Source of the DNA: Sebastes aleutianus
Taxonomy: Eukaryota; Chordata; Actinopteri; Perciformes; Sebastidae
DNA: 64,000 bases
Assembly (NCBI GenBank): GCA_916700875.1
Contig: CAKAKS010000072.1
Coordinates: 37,521,614-37,585,613, forward strand
Direction of reading: 5' to 3'
Part shown: positions 1-11,530 of the stretch, piece after piece
Layout of the letters: each line of letters begins with the position of its first letter
Numbering within the stretch: position 1 is the first letter of the stretch
The notes under the pieces: generated by a model
What the model was told of the DNA's origin: nothing
Database searches by the model: none
What the model saw: the letters and a program-made list of their open reading frames with translations, nothing else
Made by a program: the position numbers and the translations under genes

Positions 1-268
1 ACATCATGCTGTATTGAAGAAGACTTGAAACTAGCGATTGAGAGCATAAACTCATGTTTACAATGTTTACTGAGGTAATAAATCAAGTGAGAAGTAGAGT
101 CATTTTCTCATAGATTTCTATATAATCACACTTCTTTTTGCAACCAGAGGAGTCGCCCCCTGCTGGCTATTAGAAAGAATGCAGGTTTAAGGCACTTTGA
201 CATTGGCTTCACTTTTCAGACCTCGGAGTCGCCCACTGGCCTACGTCCACTTCTTGTATAGCCTATGG
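1..268 (+). mobile_element. Nonautonomous TIR DNA transposon, 3' part (family A)
   Basis: This is the right-hand part of a dispersed element cut off by the window edge. Its right terminus (241-268) is the inverted complement of the left terminus of the related copy at 5672. Its first 20 bases repeat the last bases of that copy (about 6053-6074). A third fragment with the same internal block (motif GGAGTCGCCCCCTGCTGG) lies near 56149. It has no coding capacity. The superfamily is not determined. Confidence 0.75.
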
Positions 269-1589
269 TGAAAACAGCAGTTTGGTTGCACACGAGTCTT
301 AACATGCAATAAGTGTCTAATGTTTTTCTGTTTGCTGTGAACACAGAGGGTCTGAGCTCAGATAAACATCAGTATTGGGAGGACGGAAACGAGCAGCGAG
401 GTGGTGACGACCTCCTCTTCTGCTGCCTTTTCCTGTAATTGTCCTTCATTGTTTAAAGACAGAAACTTCTGAGTGAACAAATGAAGGTTTGGAGGAGCAG
501 CTGGTCACCTGCTGTCAGTGTGGCAATGGCAGGAAATCCACCGTAAACACTCACTCTGTGTTCAGCGGCGGCTCTGCTTAATGTTTCTCATCCCAGAGGA
601 CTTCTGACTGATTGGAAAAGCTTTTTTCCAGATGCTTTTTTTTTTGTTTTTGTTTCAAACAAACCATTCATCCCAACAACAATGAGGTCATCCACTATTC
701 TGGCTCTCCAAACAGGAATCCCTAAACAAAGTTCAGCGCGTTCATGTTTGGCTGCAGCGTTGTGCGTGTTCACTGGTGTGTGAACTATTATGGAAGGACA
801 TGAATGGTGGTTTGTAAATTGGATGGTGGCGGCCAAGTGACATCAGCTGAGAGCAGGAAGGCTTTGAAACAATCGCACCGCCTGGAAACTACCAGGAGGA
901 TGTTTAAATGTCTGAGTATTAACAACAACATATTACTGCACTTTGGGTATTTTTCTAGCGACCATTAGGCCTTCGAAAACTTATTTACAAATTGTTCCAC
1001 GTCTTTTTGAAAGAAAAACTTGTGTCAAAATGAAGTTACTGGGTGATGTTTTAAGAAGAAACATTTGCACAAGCCCTCTGTGAAGACACCCACTGCATAG
1101 ATTATAATAAATCCCTTCATCAAATGAACAGGAACCATGCACAATGATAAATGTGACTGTAAATATATCACACTTGTTTTCATCTGTAGTCTTTTGCGTA
1201 ATGTTTTACAGGCTCACTTTTACCGGCTACACAAATTTTACATTCTATGATGTTTAGTTTTCTCTTCTGGATTTTGGTTTTTGTCTGTTATCTAGTGACA
1301 TACAGTATTTCAATGTTTTGTCAGCAGATTTCAATGACATTTTCTGTAGAGTTAGGCCTTAGGTTCAAGGAACAAGAGTCATGCTAGTGGCACAGTGGTG
1401 CTGTTAACTAAACGCTATCAGCATGCGAACATACTCACAATGCCAATATAATGCTGCTATATGCTGATGTTTATTGATGATTGATGACAAGAGTATTTTT
1501 TCTATCCTACGCACCTGTCACTAAGATTTTTGGTGTGCAAGAACTTTTTGAAAAGCTCAGTTTATGTTTATCATGGTCTCTATGCTAGA
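269..1589. other. Intergenic, no gene recognised
   Basis: AT-rich sequence without a convincing open frame. A minus-strand frame at about 588-836 has no recognisable domain. A short stretch near 1390-1490 is rich in GCTA/CATGC words, as in the more obvious patch at 4200-4395. Confidence 0.5.
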
Positions 1590-1935
1590 TTATTACACGA
1601 CTTTGTTGAAAACTCGATTCTGATTGGTTAATCACGGCGTTCTACGGTCTGTTATTTCTTTATAACAGACTGCTGCTATGTATAACAGACCGTTGCTATG
1701 GACGCAGTTCTGAACTCAGACTCTGGAAGACCATTTTTGCGTCAAATTATTGATTTTTCAAGTAAGTACCGTGTAATAAGCAGGATAATGTACAGCGAGC
1801 TGGTCATTGTTGTGAAATAAACCCCGACAGGGTGATGTAAGACCCCTCTGCTTCATGTTGGGGTGCCGCATCGCCCTGTCGCGGTTTATTTCACAACAAT
1901 GACCAGTTTGCTGCACATTATCCCCTACTTAGCGT
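1590..1935 (+). mobile_element. Fold-back repeat (family B), copy 1
   Basis: The same sequence recurs at 48840-49135, and part of it near 50432-50510. Both long copies share the block CGATTCTGATTGG, tandem GTTGCTATGTATA-type words and a foldback end. Here 1784-1922 forms a long imperfect hairpin whose arms read GATAATGTACAGCGAGC and its complement, separated by a short loop. It looks like a MITE or a relic of one. Confidence 0.7.
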
Positions 1936-3635
1936 ATTAGCAGGCTAACATTTTCTTCTTAGAGTAAAAAACAAAACGTTCAGCTCAGGTTGATGGGAAT
2001 GATGACGATGGCGCCGGATGAAAAGTCAGGGGATCACTTGAGTTATTACAGTTCATCCTCTGGGGACCATGAATGTATGGAATTGTGTATCAATCAAAAA
2101 GTGGAGGACCAATGACAATCGTGGCCATCTCTGGAGCCTCGCCGCTGGCCAAAAACCTGATATGTTTTTAGTGTAGATCCAAGAATTTAAACATGATTCC
2201 TAAACATTTTATGATAGAGCATTTCTATAAACATTTCTGTTATTTTCTCATGAACTGCTGTTGGTTTGTTGTAGGTCTCAACTGATGAAATTGGAGTTAT
2301 TGTAAACAGCTCTTACAGTGGTTGATATAATTGGTTGCCTCTATCAGTGTTTCTCCCAATTAAGTCATTTCCCATCAGCCCTTTTGCTATCAGTCCCCAT
2401 GAAGAGGATGAACATTTTGTACGTTTCTGCCTTTCACTTCTGTTAGCATCCTCTAAAAGCCTTACCTCAGTTTGCTGCCCTTTGTGCTGTGAAGCGATTT
2501 GATCAGATTTCTCTCCAACATGACCTGCCAGATTGCAACGTTACTTGATTATGTATTTATCTAAACTTGATTTGTAATCATTTATTGCTTCACGTATTGC
2601 ACCTAAAGTGCCCTCAGTGTCCTCATTGTCTCACCACCTCTGTCCTATTAATAGCTCACTGCCGAGTCCAGTTCAACAGTTAAAGGTTAACTCCTACAGG
2701 ACAACAGTGACTAACATGTAGCCGACCGCCCAGCTCTCTGGAAATCTGGTGACACATTAAAACCTTTCCTGGAGCGGGTATTTACCCATAACCCCATGCT
2801 GTTGCCCTTTGGATTGGTGCGATAACAGTGTTTACCACTGATGTCATGCAATGGGGAGACTGGTCCTTCATCATCGTGGTTGGTGGCCTGAGAGGCTGTT
2901 TGATGACAGTTAAAGTCATGTCAAGAGTTCATTAACCAAACATCTAGTATCAGAAGGAAGGAAAAAAGTATCGTTTATAAATATAAAGCTAAATAATCTT
3001 CCTGTCATCACTGAAAAACATGCCTGTATAGCAAGAGAAAAGTGCAGGTTTCTCTGACTGATCTGTCTTTTCTGCTTTAGCCAAAGTTAAAGGTCCAATA
3101 TCATGCACATTTTTAGGTTCATACTTGTATTTTGATGAAAAATCTCACATTTTACAATATAAAACAATCCTATGGAGACTTTATGGAGAGTTTATACACA
3201 AGAATTTAATGGTTTTCTTTCATATATATTTTTTTTTGCCTCGCATACAATGAGGTGATGACCTTTGCTAAGGTGCCACTTTTCTAAAGTGGCACCATTA
3301 CGTCAAAATTGTAATTTCTCTGGACAGAAATACTAAAACCTAATGGGCAGGTTGCTATTGAATGTCTTGATCACATTGCTTCTCCCCATGGGATGTGCTT
3401 TTTAGAACAAACTTCAAATTTTTAGCTCCACAACAAGACTCAACAGGATGAATAGCTAAATCATCAGGATGTCACTCCACAGTGTTTATGTGGAGCTATA
3501 GGGGCTTTAGACTCTGACTTTTTTCCAGTTTGTATATTTTTTGTCTTCTACTTCTTCGCCACCTCTCTCTAAAAATATTTGTGAGATACAGTATGACTTA
3601 TGTTGTTGCCATGCTTAAATTTGAGCGGGTTGCCA
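1936..3635. other. Intergenic, no gene recognised
   Basis: No supported gene. Around 2030-2150 there is a degenerate copy of a dispersed repeat carrying CCTCTGGGGACCATGAA-like words, also seen in one orientation or the other near 10180, 15090 and 17800. The rest appears single-copy within the window. Confidence 0.45.
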
Positions 3636-3639
3636 CGAC

Positions 3640-4110
3640 TTGTTAACCTGACCTGCCAGCTGGTTTGTTACAACAATCTGAGAAGCCGTCATTGGAAAGG
3701 GCAGGCATTTTCAAAAAAGACTTGGCAGGTGATTGGATGAAGTATCCGTCAATCAAACTCTTGCCGGAGCAAGTCAGGAGAAGAACAAAGGCATCTTTTC
3801 CATCGAGGTAAGCCTTCAGTGCCGTTCTTTGCTCTTCTTTCAATGAAGAAATACTCTCCTGTTCTGATATAACTGATGCTATTTCAGCATATACGCTAAC
3901 CTCTTCACGAGCCGCCATTGTTGTTTAGAGCGAACAGTCGCCTCTCCATGTCGCCTCACACACACCTAAGCCACACCCATAGCTGCAGTAGCTCCTCGCA
4001 GGACGCAGATTGGTCCGTGATCTGGCTGGCCAGACACGAACGCATAACTTGAAGCCTGGATTTTCGTGTGACATGTGACATCGCGAAGATTCATCTGCAC
4101 TTTTAATGCA
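3640..4110 (-). mobile_element. Nonautonomous transposon carrying a RecQ-like helicase relic, copy 1
   Basis: The minus strand has an open frame from about 3918 to 3643 (91 codons). It contains SSLKEEQRTALKAYLDGKD followed by a degenerate Walker A (LTCSGKSLID). This resembles the start of RecQ-type DEAH helicases, where TGxGKS would be expected. The same segment, more decayed, lies on the + strand at 54250-54715. Ends carry related CTGCCAG-type motifs. The helicase part is only an N-terminal stub, so the unit is probably a deleted or captured fragment and not a working gene. Confidence 0.6.
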
Positions 4111-4199
4111 TGTGGCGTTCCCCAGGGTTCAATTCTGGAGCCTCTACTATTCATGCAAATCATGCAATACCATAAGATTGTTTATTATTTGCCACTGCC

Positions 4200-4395
4200 C
4201 CAGCTGTACTTTTATTGCTAATTAGCAAGTGTTAGCATGCTGACATACTAAACTAAGTTGGTGAACAGGCTAAACATTATACCTGCTAAAATCAGCATGG
4301 TAGCACTCTCATTGTGATCATGCATGTTAGCATGCCAATGTTAGCATTTAGCTAGCATAGCCTCACAGAGCTGCCAGCATGGCTGTAGACTCTCA
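4200..4395. repeat. GCTA/TTAGCATG-rich dispersed repeat
   Basis: Many overlapping TTAGCATG, CATGTTAGC and TAGCTAGC words in about 200 bases, ending in a CCTCACAGAGCTGCCAGCATGG motif. I recognise this pattern as a common teleost dispersed repeat. It has no coding potential. Confidence 0.5.
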
Positions 4396-5671
4396 GTCAG
4401 GTTCAGATGAGTCTTCCACCAGTTTTCCAGTTCAGTGAGCAGTTAGTTTTCGTTTCAGGCCTGACTCACAGAGGCTTTTTGTTGTTATCTTCTGCCCTTC
4501 AAGGAACAGATCATTCATATTTGTTCTTGGCTCTGCGCCCTCATTGTAGTGTAGGCGGGGGAGGTTTGTCTTGGCACAGCGAGCTGAACGCTGGCAGGAC
4601 GATTCAAACATTCAGCCGAGCAGCTCTCACCTCGGCAGCTGTGTGCCAATCACCTGGCTCTGTGCTGAAGGAAACAGGAAGTCAGACAGAGATCAGGACC
4701 AAGGTCACCCACAACTCCCACCTGCAAGCCTTCCTCAGTTTACGAGGTACTGTGTTCCAACATGACACACAATTTCACACTCACCAGATTACAAAATAAA
4801 AGTTTGAAATTAAAACAAATCGTAGGCAATTTTGTAGAAGAATCTAAAAAAATATTAGGCCATCCTCCCACTACACTGGCATACAGTAAACTTATGCACA
4901 TTTTGATGTATAATAATTGTCTTGTTTGCAGTGGGCTTGCAGTGGCACAGTCATGGTGGTATGTAAAGGCTCAGTAAAAACTGGGCACGACTCTGAGACC
5001 AGGCTGGTGTACTCAAGGTCAAAACCAGGCAGGCAGGAAAGATGAGGCAGATTTATCTAATAGGGGATCAGACTAAAGAGCAGGTGTCCAAAAGGAATGA
5101 GTGGAAGCAGACCAGTATATATATACTGTATGCTACTGGGCTGGTGGGGAAGTGGGAGCAGGTGTGCAGCTGGGCGTGGGAGGTCAGGTGATGGGGAATA
5201 GCGGGAACACAGGGGTTACTGCATGGCAAGTGGGAGTATCAGGGCCTGAAAGGACGGGAAAGTTCATGGCAGCAAAAGAGCAGACAAGGAAAATGTGAGA
5301 TTAGGAATTGGCTGACATTGTGACATGTGAGTAGAGGCTGGCCCTTACTCAGTCCGCCTGCCAGTTTAGCTGCTTTTATTTTATCACCATGGACTATTTT
5401 AACCTTTAACTTATTTGTAATAAAACATATATTTTTTAATTTTGCTATTAACATTGTTGATCATTCTTATGTACATGTAAAAATAAACGTATTGTTTTGG
5501 ACTTAAAGTCACAGTGAAACAGCAGTTAGAGCATCTTTAACTTCTGTAATGTGATGTATTGAAATGTAAAATACATATTTTTGTGTTTTACAGGAAGAGA
5601 CAAGAGAGGGATTCTGATATACTCAAAATATGTTTGACATATTTAGCAACAAGAGATAAATTAACAATGAA
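4396..5671. other. Intergenic, no gene recognised
   Basis: Several short open frames overlap each other here, but none shows a domain or splice structure. From about 4990 to 5290 the text is rich in GGCAGG/CAGGTG words, as seen again near 22190-22270 and 45760-46050. These may be remains of one retroelement family, but I cannot confirm that. Confidence 0.4.
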
Positions 5672-6075
5672 CCATAGGCTGTGTATAAGAGGTGGACGTA
5701 GTCACCGCGACATCAGCGATTGGTTCGTGGACTACCGTCTTGAAGCCACGACTTCTGCATTTTGGCCGTCGCTATCTTGGTTTTTGCAACCAGAAGCAGG
5801 ACGAGAGGGTGGAGCTAAGTACAACCGAACGCTGAATAAGACATTTTCAGGTGACCAAAAAGGTTATAATTAACTTTCATGAACTGAAAAGACATTGTGA
5901 AAGGATTAAAGTTGTAAGATGAAATCGCAGACAACTCCCAGACCGGACAACGTCGTGGTAGCGACCTGCCAATCACAAGGTAGCCACGCCCTAAAGCATA
6001 CCCTGCTTTATGGTCTATTTGATTCTAAATGGGACCATAATTTACTAAATTAACATCATGCTGTATTGAAGAACA
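5672..6075 (+). mobile_element. Nonautonomous TIR DNA transposon, 5' part (family A)
   Basis: The left terminus (5672-5701, starting CCATAGGCTGTGTATAAG) is the inverted complement of the right terminus at 241-268. The copy stops at about 6075 (ATCATGCTGTATTGAAGAA), where the window-start copy takes over. The two pieces together outline a full element of roughly 660 bases. No open frame. Confidence 0.75.
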
Positions 6076-7014
6076 AGGAACATATAAATAAACCTTTGTG
6101 TAGCAAATATCTATCTTTACTGTCCTAACCTTTTAATTGTCTTGCGACTCCTCGGATTTATCTTGCAAGCCCTTTAAGTGGTCCAGACCTCCAGTTTGGG
6201 AACCATTGTTGTACACAAAAACACTTTAGGCCCATTCAGCAACATTACATAGTAGATTAGTGGGACACTTCCTGGTTTAAAGTCGGGTCTCAGAGCAGGT
6301 TGAGAGCAGCTTTCCTGTCTGGATGTTTCACTGTCAGCTACTGATGAACTAGCAGCATGTTTTGGAAAGTAACTCTTCATGTGCAGTGAGGTCATGTGGT
6401 TCCTCTGCCAAGTCAGCAGTCAGACGGGTGTTTCTGCCTTGTCTTCGCCGTGAAACGCAGCTCGACGATGAGATCAGAGGTTACATAACCCAATCATCAC
6501 TTGATCTCCTCTGCAAAGTGAGGTGACACGACGGCTCGCCGCCAGCACTGTGACAATACAGAGCAGTGTGTGCTGACAGGGAGAGGAAAACCTCCCTCCT
6601 CCTCCTCCTCCTCTTCATCTGAAGCTGTAAACACTAATCCTCTCTGTCTCTCCATTCAGCTCCCTGCCTCGCTGGCCTGCTTTCTTTCTATTTTTATAAC
6701 CAGGATTCAACCAGTGCTGTTTTATCAAGGGCCAGCACCCTGCTGACGAACCCTGTGTTCCCTTTTTATCTCATCTTTAAGGCCGTACTGTCTTATTTCA
6801 GTGCTCCATCACACTGGCCGTTTATCTACATTTTTATTACGTTTCAGCCTGACATATTTAGTGTCTTTGGAAACTTTAAGATCCTAATTAAATGTGTTCT
6901 GCTAGAGTAAAATTTGATGATGCAATTCATCCAGAGTAAAGTTTCTCATAAAACTTTTTCATGCAACTTCTGTGTGACTGAATCTCATTAGACTTCTCGA
7001 GTCGAGTCACCTAC
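6076..7014. other. Intergenic, no gene recognised
   Basis: Largely unique sequence. It includes a short (CCT)n run near 6595-6612 and a pyrimidine-rich stretch. No domain-bearing frame. Confidence 0.45.
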
Positions 7015-7372
7015 AGTATGTATCACGATTTCTTTTTACGATTTTGAAATTGATTTTTTAATGTCAATATATTTGCTTCAATTGAGTTTATGTGGAGGTA
7101 GAAGGAAGTTACCGCTTTTATTGTTGTAGTCTGAGTAACGTGACGTCATATCTGTTCCATATCCGTCAACCCAAAACAAACCGCAATGAGCCGAAACGGC
7201 AGTGCAGAAAATGGAGGAGGGTCGGCGTGGATACGACCTGCACCCTCACATGTTAAATCCGAAGTGGTAAAACTACACATACAGTAAAGTATGGAAACAC
7301 TTTGGGTTTCACACATTGTCAGGAAAAGCAGAGCTAGACATCATGGCTAAAGCTGCATGCTAACTCTGTCAT
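7015..7372 (+). pseudogene. hAT-type BED zinc-finger transposase relic
   Basis: From an ATG at 7186 a short frame reads MSRNGSAENGGGSAW. After a frame change at about 7289 it continues as VWKHFGFHTLSGKAELD. The VWK-x-FGF pattern is typical of the first exon of BED-finger hAT transposases. The flanking AT-rich start (CGATTTCTTTTTACGATTTTG) also resembles hAT ends in fish. An internal stop and the frame change show that it is dead. It is the only trace of an autonomous hAT transposase that I see in the window. Confidence 0.5.
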
Positions 7373-7599
7373 GGACAGGAAACGTCATCATATTGCGGTA
7401 ACGTGCGGTCAAGCCAGCCGTCACTCTCATCTCCGTGGTCAAATCTGCTGACGCTACATCTGTAGAGCACCCATATACTGATATGTATGTTAAATGCATT
7501 CAAACGGCCCAGATGGAGCTGATCATAGATGTATAAAGAGAACGGAGAGCTAGAGACGGACTTGGCGAAGTTAGCGGAAGTATACACGTGACTCTAGAC

Positions 7600-7765
7600 T
7601 AGTGCGATTCATACTGGAGATTTTTTCCAAATCAGTACGACATCCGGGTATTCCTTTGTCATACTGTAGATTTTGCTTTTGTTTGCATACTACATGCTTA
7701 ATTTTGGCCAAATCAGTACGTACTACTAGTACAGTATGCAGTTTCAAATACAGTCTTTGTTTGGG
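7600..7765 (+). repeat. Dispersed repeat (family C), copy 1
   Basis: Contains CATACTGTAGATTTTGCTTT, TTTTGGCCAAATCAGTAC and CTACTAGTA words that recur in the same order at about 45650-45755. An internal partial repeat of AAATCAGTACG is present. Nature not determined. Confidence 0.6.
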
Positions 7766-8324
7766 TACTACTGCCAGCTGAGAGAGTAAACAGCAACATA
7801 GATGATACACAGCTTCTGTCTCAAGGACTCAAGGAAAAGAGACCACAAAGCTTGAGTCTTTTCAAGGTTTGTAGATTTAGAGGGCAGTCTGACATTTTAC
7901 AGCAAGAAATCCTCCTGTTAGTTAGTCTTAATCAGTATCATAGATACTGAAGGTCCATGACGTGGTTAGCTTAGTTTAGCACAACGACTGGAAGCAGGGC
8001 AACGCTGCTAGACTACAGACCAGAGAAAGAAATGCACTTTCCAAAGCTGCCAAATATCTCTATATAATTTCCTCCTGATCCTGATCACCTCATCCACTGA
8101 CCCAATGGGCAGTCATGACACTTTTGGACTAAATAATAAATGTTTTAGTAATGATTTACCATTTTGTTCAAAGATGATGGAAATATAAAGTATGATGGGA
8201 TGAGATGAAAGAAGTGGTAATAGTGAAAAACAGAGGCAAAGACATAAAATAGAGGCAGCAGATTTTGAAGAAGCTCAGAACAACTTCATGTATGTAAGTT
8301 TTATTTTGATAAAGTTTTTGTGTC

Positions 8325-8326
<2 letters not shown>

Positions 8327-8376
<50 letters not shown>
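8327..8376. repeat. (CT)25 microsatellite
   Basis: An uninterrupted run of CT dinucleotides. It creates a false Arg/Glu open frame on the minus strand. Confidence 0.98.
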
Positions 8377-8381
<5 letters not shown>

Positions 8382-8485
8382 CTCCAATTAGAGCACTGAG
8401 TCATGGGGTTGCACAATAGCCGAGCTGCGTAATCACATAAAGCCGGCTTATCTGTCTCGCCAAGGGCACCCAGTGTACTCTGACC

Positions 8486-8487
<2 letters not shown>

Positions 8488-8524
<37 letters not shown>
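8488..8524. repeat. (GT)n microsatellite
   Basis: An uninterrupted GT run of about 37 bases, some 110 bases from the CT tract. No associated gene. Confidence 0.97.
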
Positions 8525-8527
<3 letters not shown>

Positions 8528-8683
8528 AGCTAAGCAGTCTGAGTGCAGATCCATTAGGAGGAAGTGAAATGGAGCGAAAAACAGGTTGTAGAGGAGCAAC
8601 AGAGCAGGTAGACGATCAAATCAAATCACATCCAGAGATACTAACAGCAGACTGACAAAGTGAAGATTTACAGGAGTAACCAC

Positions 8684-9532
8684 ATGTGGAAGAAGTACTC
8701 AGATCATTAACTTAAAGTTACTGTGAGGAACTTTTAGCTGGTTATGAAACAGTATCAATGTAGTACTGATGCCTCTATATGATCTACATCAGTAAACAAG
8801 ACCATCAGTGAAAGATTGGCTATTTCTATATAGTTATTATTAGTGCTTGTCGTCGGTGCCACTTGGTCCGATTCCGGCAAAATCATAAGTCATGCAAGTT
8901 CACCAGAAACTCGTTCAGCTCAGACTTCAGCGGGGCCGGTTCACCGTGGACAGACCCAGATCTGGCTTCGCTGCTGCAGTCGGAGATTCGTGCCCAGCAG
9001 TGGCTCCTCCTCCTGGCCAGGAGCAGAGCTTCGCCTCGCTGCTCCGCCGGTCCTCGCTAGGAACTGATACCGACACCACGCTGCTGGAGGCCCAGGCCGT
9101 TTTGCTGGGCCTGCTAGAGGGAAGGGGGTCATGGGAGAACCAGAACCAGGACTGCACGGTGCAGACTGTGAGACCCTGCTGCAGTAAAATGAGAGGTTTT
9201 CTAAAGGGACTCTGGTGCTCGGACACACTGCCGCTTTTGTCCACAGGGTCCGCCAAAATCAACACAAAATTAAAGCACTTTGAGTATTTCCATTTCATGC
9301 TACTTTTTACTTCTACTCCACTACCTCTCAGAGGTAAATATTGTACTTTGTACTCCACTACGTTTATTTGACAGCTTTAGTTATTTTACAGATTCAGATT
9401 ATCAATACAACATATAACCAACAAATCAATTAAGATGTACTATTATAGATTAAACTACCCAGCAGTGTAAAGTAACTAGCCATTACCGTTGCTATTTTTA
9501 CATAAGTAAAAGGAGTACTTCTTCCACCACTG
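8684..9532 (+). mobile_element. TIR repeat with GC-rich cargo (family D)
   Basis: A perfect 14-base inverted repeat, GTGGAAGAAGTACT (8686-8699) and its complement (9514-9527), bounds the unit. Terminal pieces of the same family, with AGTAAAAGTA words, occur near 27597, 35340, 37765, 38430-38815 and 59600. The copy here differs in holding a GC-rich block (about 8850-9250). Overlapping open frames there, on both strands, reach 143-159 codons but show no domain I can name. The block may be captured DNA or an insertion in the repeat. Confidence 0.55.
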
Positions 9533-9551
9533 ACACACACACAGACGCACA

Positions 9552-9648
<97 letters not shown>

Positions 9649-9681
9649 ACACACACGTACACACACACGCACACACACACA
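9532..9681. repeat. Long (CA)n microsatellite
   Basis: About 150 bases of nearly pure CA, with a few CG, TA and CAGA interruptions. It abuts the right end of the repeat at 8684-9532. False Cys/Val open frames on the minus strand come from this tract. Confidence 0.98.
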
Positions 9682-9954
9682 GATCTCAGTTACATAAACT
9701 GTTGTGCTCTAACTGTACAGTTTGTATTGGACGCTGAGTCAAAACCTCAAAGTGTGTCACAGAGCTGCAGGCTGGAGAACACTCATCACAGGTCAGAGAG
9801 AGGACGCTCAATAAAAAACATTATCAACCCCCAAACAACCAGGTTTTCACCATCAGCGTTTTTTTTTTTTTTATATTTTGGGGATTTCTTGGTCTCGATA
9901 CACTCTATGATTCTGGTCTTGGTCATGACTTGGTCTCGGTTTAGGTGGTCTTGA

Positions 9955-10400
9955 ATACAACACTGGCGCTGGATGAAAAATCTGAGGATCACCAAAGTTA
10001 GGGGGGGAGCATGAAGATCTGAACCATATTTCATCACAATCCATCCAATAGTTAGATATATTAATTAATTATTTAATTAGTCCATCTATTGGACCAGCAT
10101 TTTAGTGCAGAGGAAGATATCTCAAAAACATCTGGCTCACTGGATCAAATTTACTTTGGATCTTCGTGGTCGCCAGAGGATGAACCCTGATGATTTTTGG
10201 GGACCTCATGACCTTTAATCTAAAACTACCATCAAGACTAATTTTGTCCACAAAAATATAATAATAGAAAAATGTTCTTGATTTGACTAGATCAGATTCC
10301 TGCTCCCCAGAGGATGAACTTTTTAGATTTTAATGACCCCATGCCACCTTCAGGACAAACTTTACATTTAACTGGTAAATCTCTGAATCATCAGAAATGT
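9955..10400 (+). repeat. Degenerate dispersed repeat with CCAGAGGATGAA words
   Basis: Contains GCGCTGGATGAAAAATC, GATATCTCAAAAACATC and GCCAGAGGATGAACCCTGAT. Related words occur near 2010-2150, 15090-15250, 17745-17860 and 63680. It is old and without coding capacity. Confidence 0.5.
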
Positions 10401-11100
10401 GGAGTCATTTCAGGACTCAGTGATGTACGAGTGTTTTATTGCTCATAAAACATGTAATGTTTGATGTCGGCTCTAATAATGTGGTTATATGGACGGTCAG
10501 TGGCACTTTAGTGGGTTCAAAGGTTTATGAGCAGCACCGAAAATAGAAAAAGGAACAGGAACAATGCATAAACACACACACACACACACACAAACCATAA
10601 AGATAACCATATGCAAATAAACACAGACACAGAAGGATGATGCTGCTTCCATCCTGTCTGATTGTTTTAAACAGAATCAAACGGACACCGCATCCATAAC
10701 ACAGGCCGACGTCCACACACACACACACACACTCTACAGCAGCAGCAGCGTCTAAGCAGCTGGCCGCAGGACAGAAACATAAATGGGGGTGGAGGTGGAG
10801 GGTTGGGGGTCCTGGAAAAAGTCTGAAAACAGAAGAAGTGGAGAGGGAAGGATTCATGTGCTAGACATCGTAAAACTGTTTCCTGCTGCTCAAGGACTCA
10901 GGGAGGGACTGGGGCTGTCGTTTCTTTACAAGCTTCTCCTCCCAAAATGAAAAGTGTTTGTAATAACACGACCAGACATGGACGAGTCTTTCATTTCCTT
11001 TTTTTTTTTTTTGTCTTTTTTTACTTTTCATTCTGTGTGCAGGTTCGTAGTATTTTAAAAGAATGAATTTAGCAGCTTTGTGTGCCCAGTGGGATACAAC
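10401..11100. other. Intergenic with short CA runs
   Basis: Includes small (CA)n runs near 10572-10591 and 10714-10731 and a CAG triplet run near 10737-10748. A minus-strand frame of 110 codons crosses these repeats and has no domain, so I do not call it a gene. Confidence 0.45.
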
Positions 11101-11101
11101 T

Positions 11102-11530
11102 AGGGCTGTCAAATTTGTTTCAACGGCACTAATTTCTTTAACGCATTAATACAACTTGCAATTTCTAGGTTGCAGCGGGCTCCGTTTCAGAGTGAAGATA
11201 CAGGCATCATATGAAACTAGAAAACATAATGAATCCATTGGCACCAACCAGGTCATACTAGCTTGTCATGGAAGAGGCTAAATAACGCTCCAAACTTGCG
11301 CTAAATTTTGGCGAGGAAAAACTGTCATGGCCATTTTCAAAGGGGTCCCTTGACCTCTGACCTCAAGATATGTGAATGAAAATGGGTTCTATGGGTCTCC
11401 CCTTTACAGACACGCCCACTTTATGATAATCACATGCAGTTTGGGGCAAGTCATAGTCAAGTCAGCACACTGACACACTGACAGCTGTTGTTGTCTGTTG
11501 GGCTTGAGTTTGCTACATTATGATTTGAGC
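11102..11530 (+). mobile_element. hAT-like nonautonomous element, 5' part (family E)
   Basis: Begins TAGGGCTGTCAAA, a hAT-like terminus. It contains TTTCAAAGGGGTCCCTTGAC and GACTTTGCCCCAAACTGCAT-like blocks, which recur inverted at 22300-22722. The matching 3' half, ending in ATCGATTGACAGCC, is seen separately at 24115-24346. The copy fades out near 11530. Confidence 0.75.

Noticed and set aside
8168..8599. 143-codon minus-strand frame with His/Thr and Arg/Glu runs
   Set aside because: Made by the neighbouring GT and CT microsatellites.
9430..9680. Cys/Val-rich open frames
   Set aside because: They translate the (CA)n microsatellite and are not proteins.
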